From Bacteroidia bacterium (lineage in GTDB: Bacteria > Bacteroidota > Bacteroidia > JABEUT01): a stretch of DNA of 7,326 nucleotides. This document shows, in pieces, positions 6,348-7,326 of the stretch (the first letter of the stretch is position 1; every line of letters starts with the position of its first letter). A program made the translations under genes and the position numbers. The stretch is taken from the NCBI GenBank assembly GCA_013044305.1, contig JABEUT010000172.1, forward strand, positions 1 to 7,326, given 5' to 3'. A model generated the notes under the pieces. That model was not told the origin of the DNA and did no database searches. It saw only the letters and a list, made by a program, of their open reading frames with translations.

Positions 6348-7326
6348 GCGGAAGCAACCACACCAGCCTGTCCTGAAACCTCTCATTCAGTGTGGAAAAA
6401 TTGGCGCAGACAGCGGCATTGATTACCGTATAGGCAATTAAAATCACGCTGAACCATTTCAGCGTTGAACAGAGCATGTTTCGCCAGACGCCGGTTAACA
6501 ACACAAGCATGAGAAAGGTAAGGGAGACCATTACAAGTATGTTCTGAATTTCGCTTGTAGCGGTAAAATTAAGCCAGGAATGATACTGCGATGAAGCGCA
6601 ATAATCGCGGCCCAGCGGTTTGTAGTATTCCTTTATCTGGATCAGCGGCGAACCGTTGCCCCAGGAGTGGGCCCCCGGTATCCCAAACGTGAAATACTGG
6701 ATAAACGCATATTCGGTAAACCGCTGGAGGATCATCAAATCGTAGCGGGGGGTTGTAAATATATCGTGTATAATACTGTCATACTCCTGCTTTACAGCAA
6801 GCCATCCGCCCATTTTATACAAGGGGCTGTTGCCGCTCCACATAAAGGCGGTATCAAGATTGTCTTTGTATCGGCAAAGGGCATAATTTTTTTTGCCGCA
6901 CTCCCTGTTCAGATAGTCTTCGAGTATACCGGTTTCAAGCAGGTGGTTCATCATGAAAACATGGGAGCCTTCCGAGATGATGAATTTTTTTCCGAACAGA
7001 TAGTTTGCTGCCGGAGTGATAATAAAAAAACCTGCGAGCACGGATGAGCATACAACTAACCTGCCTTTTGCAATTGCTGTTCCCCTGCGGGCGCAGAGTT
7101 TAATTGTGCCAAGCATAAATAGCACCAGAGCAAATAAAATTGTAATTACAATGGCATTGGAATAAGCGAAGAGCATGGATACCAGCATCAGGGCTGCAAT
7201 GGCAGCCATTCTTATTTTGCTTACACTTCTGTTGAGCAGGATATTTATAAAACAAAGCGCCGACACAGGGCAGAAAATATCCGGCAGCAATATGCTTACG
7301 TTGTGCGATATGCCTGTGAAAAGAGT
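6265..7326 (-). CDS. Uncharacterised polytopic membrane protein, 5' end beyond the window
   Basis: The reading frame stays open to the right edge, so the true start is outside. The in-frame TTG at 7290 is not a convincing start, because twelve further codons upstream (TLFTGISHNVSI) continue the hydrophobic sequence. Counting that TTG as residue 1, hydrophobic segments lie near 3-19, 27-43, 45-62, 79-97, 250-268, 277-296 and 308-322. A soluble stretch of about 150 residues (98-248) sits between the fourth and fifth segments and is likely extracytoplasmic. It includes ILEDYLNREC, ALCRYKDNL, FMWSGNSPLYKMGGW and Cys131, Cys139 and Cys231, which could form a disulfide. Near the C-terminus is LNERFQDRLVWLLPL (301-315). 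From memory, a loop with LCxYxxxLP...FLW..SP...GGW and a final (D/E)RxQxRxxWLxPL occur together in uncharacterised membrane proteins of polysaccharide regions of other bacteria. The gene faces the glycosyltransferase and overlaps it by 83 bases. Confidence 0.85.
   Translation of the reverse strand, partial: TLFTGISHNVSILLPDIFCPVSALCFINILLNRSVSKIRMAAIAALMLVSMLFAYSNAIVITILFALVLFMLGTIKLCARRGTAIAKGRLVVCSSVLAGFFIITPAANYLFGKKFIISEGSHVFMMNHLLETGILEDYLNRECGKKNYALCRYKDNLDTAFMWSGNSPLYKMGGWLAVKQEYDSIIHDIFTTPRYDLMILQRFTEYAFIQYFTFGIPGAHSWGNGSPLIQIKEYYKPLGRDYCASSQYHSWLNFTATSEIQNILVMVSLTFLMLVLLTGVWRNMLCSTLKWFSVILIAYTVINAAVCANFSTLNERFQDRLVWLLPLTAFFVAEHLLRRDCSGNPNKRLSLHR

Noticed and set aside
5709..6386. Minus-strand open frame of 225 codons opposite the glycosyltransferase
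   Set aside because: It covers the conserved donor-domain motifs of the glycosyltransferase and its own translation is rich in Phe, His and Arg without recognisable motifs.

Overview
This window most likely comes from a member of the Bacteroidota. A secreted protein ends in a type IX secretion (T9SS) type A sorting domain, a system restricted to the Bacteroidota and close relatives. Upstream regions carry matches to the Bacteroidota promoter -7 element (TAnnTTTG), and the genes lack strong Shine-Dalgarno sequences. The style of the NHL-repeat protein suggests the Chitinophagales or Sphingobacteriales side of the phylum, but that is an impression only. No RNA gene, CRISPR array or insertion sequence is visible.

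Layout from left to right: (1) bases 1-249 are non-coding and hold a 25-nt-arm imperfect inverted repeat (55-135) and a good promoter candidate (175-207). (2) 250-1905 (+) encodes an exported six-repeat NHL beta-propeller with a T9SS C-terminal domain. (3) 1961-3100 (-) converges on it and encodes a complete group I (NifS/IscS-type) cysteine desulfurase without scaffold or regulator genes beside it. (4) 3223-5064 (+) is divergent from the desulfurase and encodes a polytopic membrane protein resembling GT-C enzymes, with a large C-terminal extracytoplasmic part ending in an Ig-like beta module. (5) 5235-6347 (+) encodes a GT-B fold, family 4-like glycosyltransferase. (6) 6265 to the right edge (-) is the 3' part of a second polytopic membrane protein of an uncharacterised type; its coding end overlaps the glycosyltransferase end by 83 bases.

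The right half reads as part of a cell-surface glycan region: a cytoplasmic glycosyltransferase flanked by two large membrane proteins that could handle lipid-linked sugars or sense or ligate a surface polymer. This is inferred from context. The left half holds an exported surface or extracellular protein and a housekeeping sulfur-transfer enzyme with no obvious link to it. Nothing here is convincingly a new defence or mobile system. The points most worth a second look are the membrane protein with the Ig-like tail, the uncharacterised membrane protein at the right edge, the overlapping convergent gene ends and the inverted repeat.
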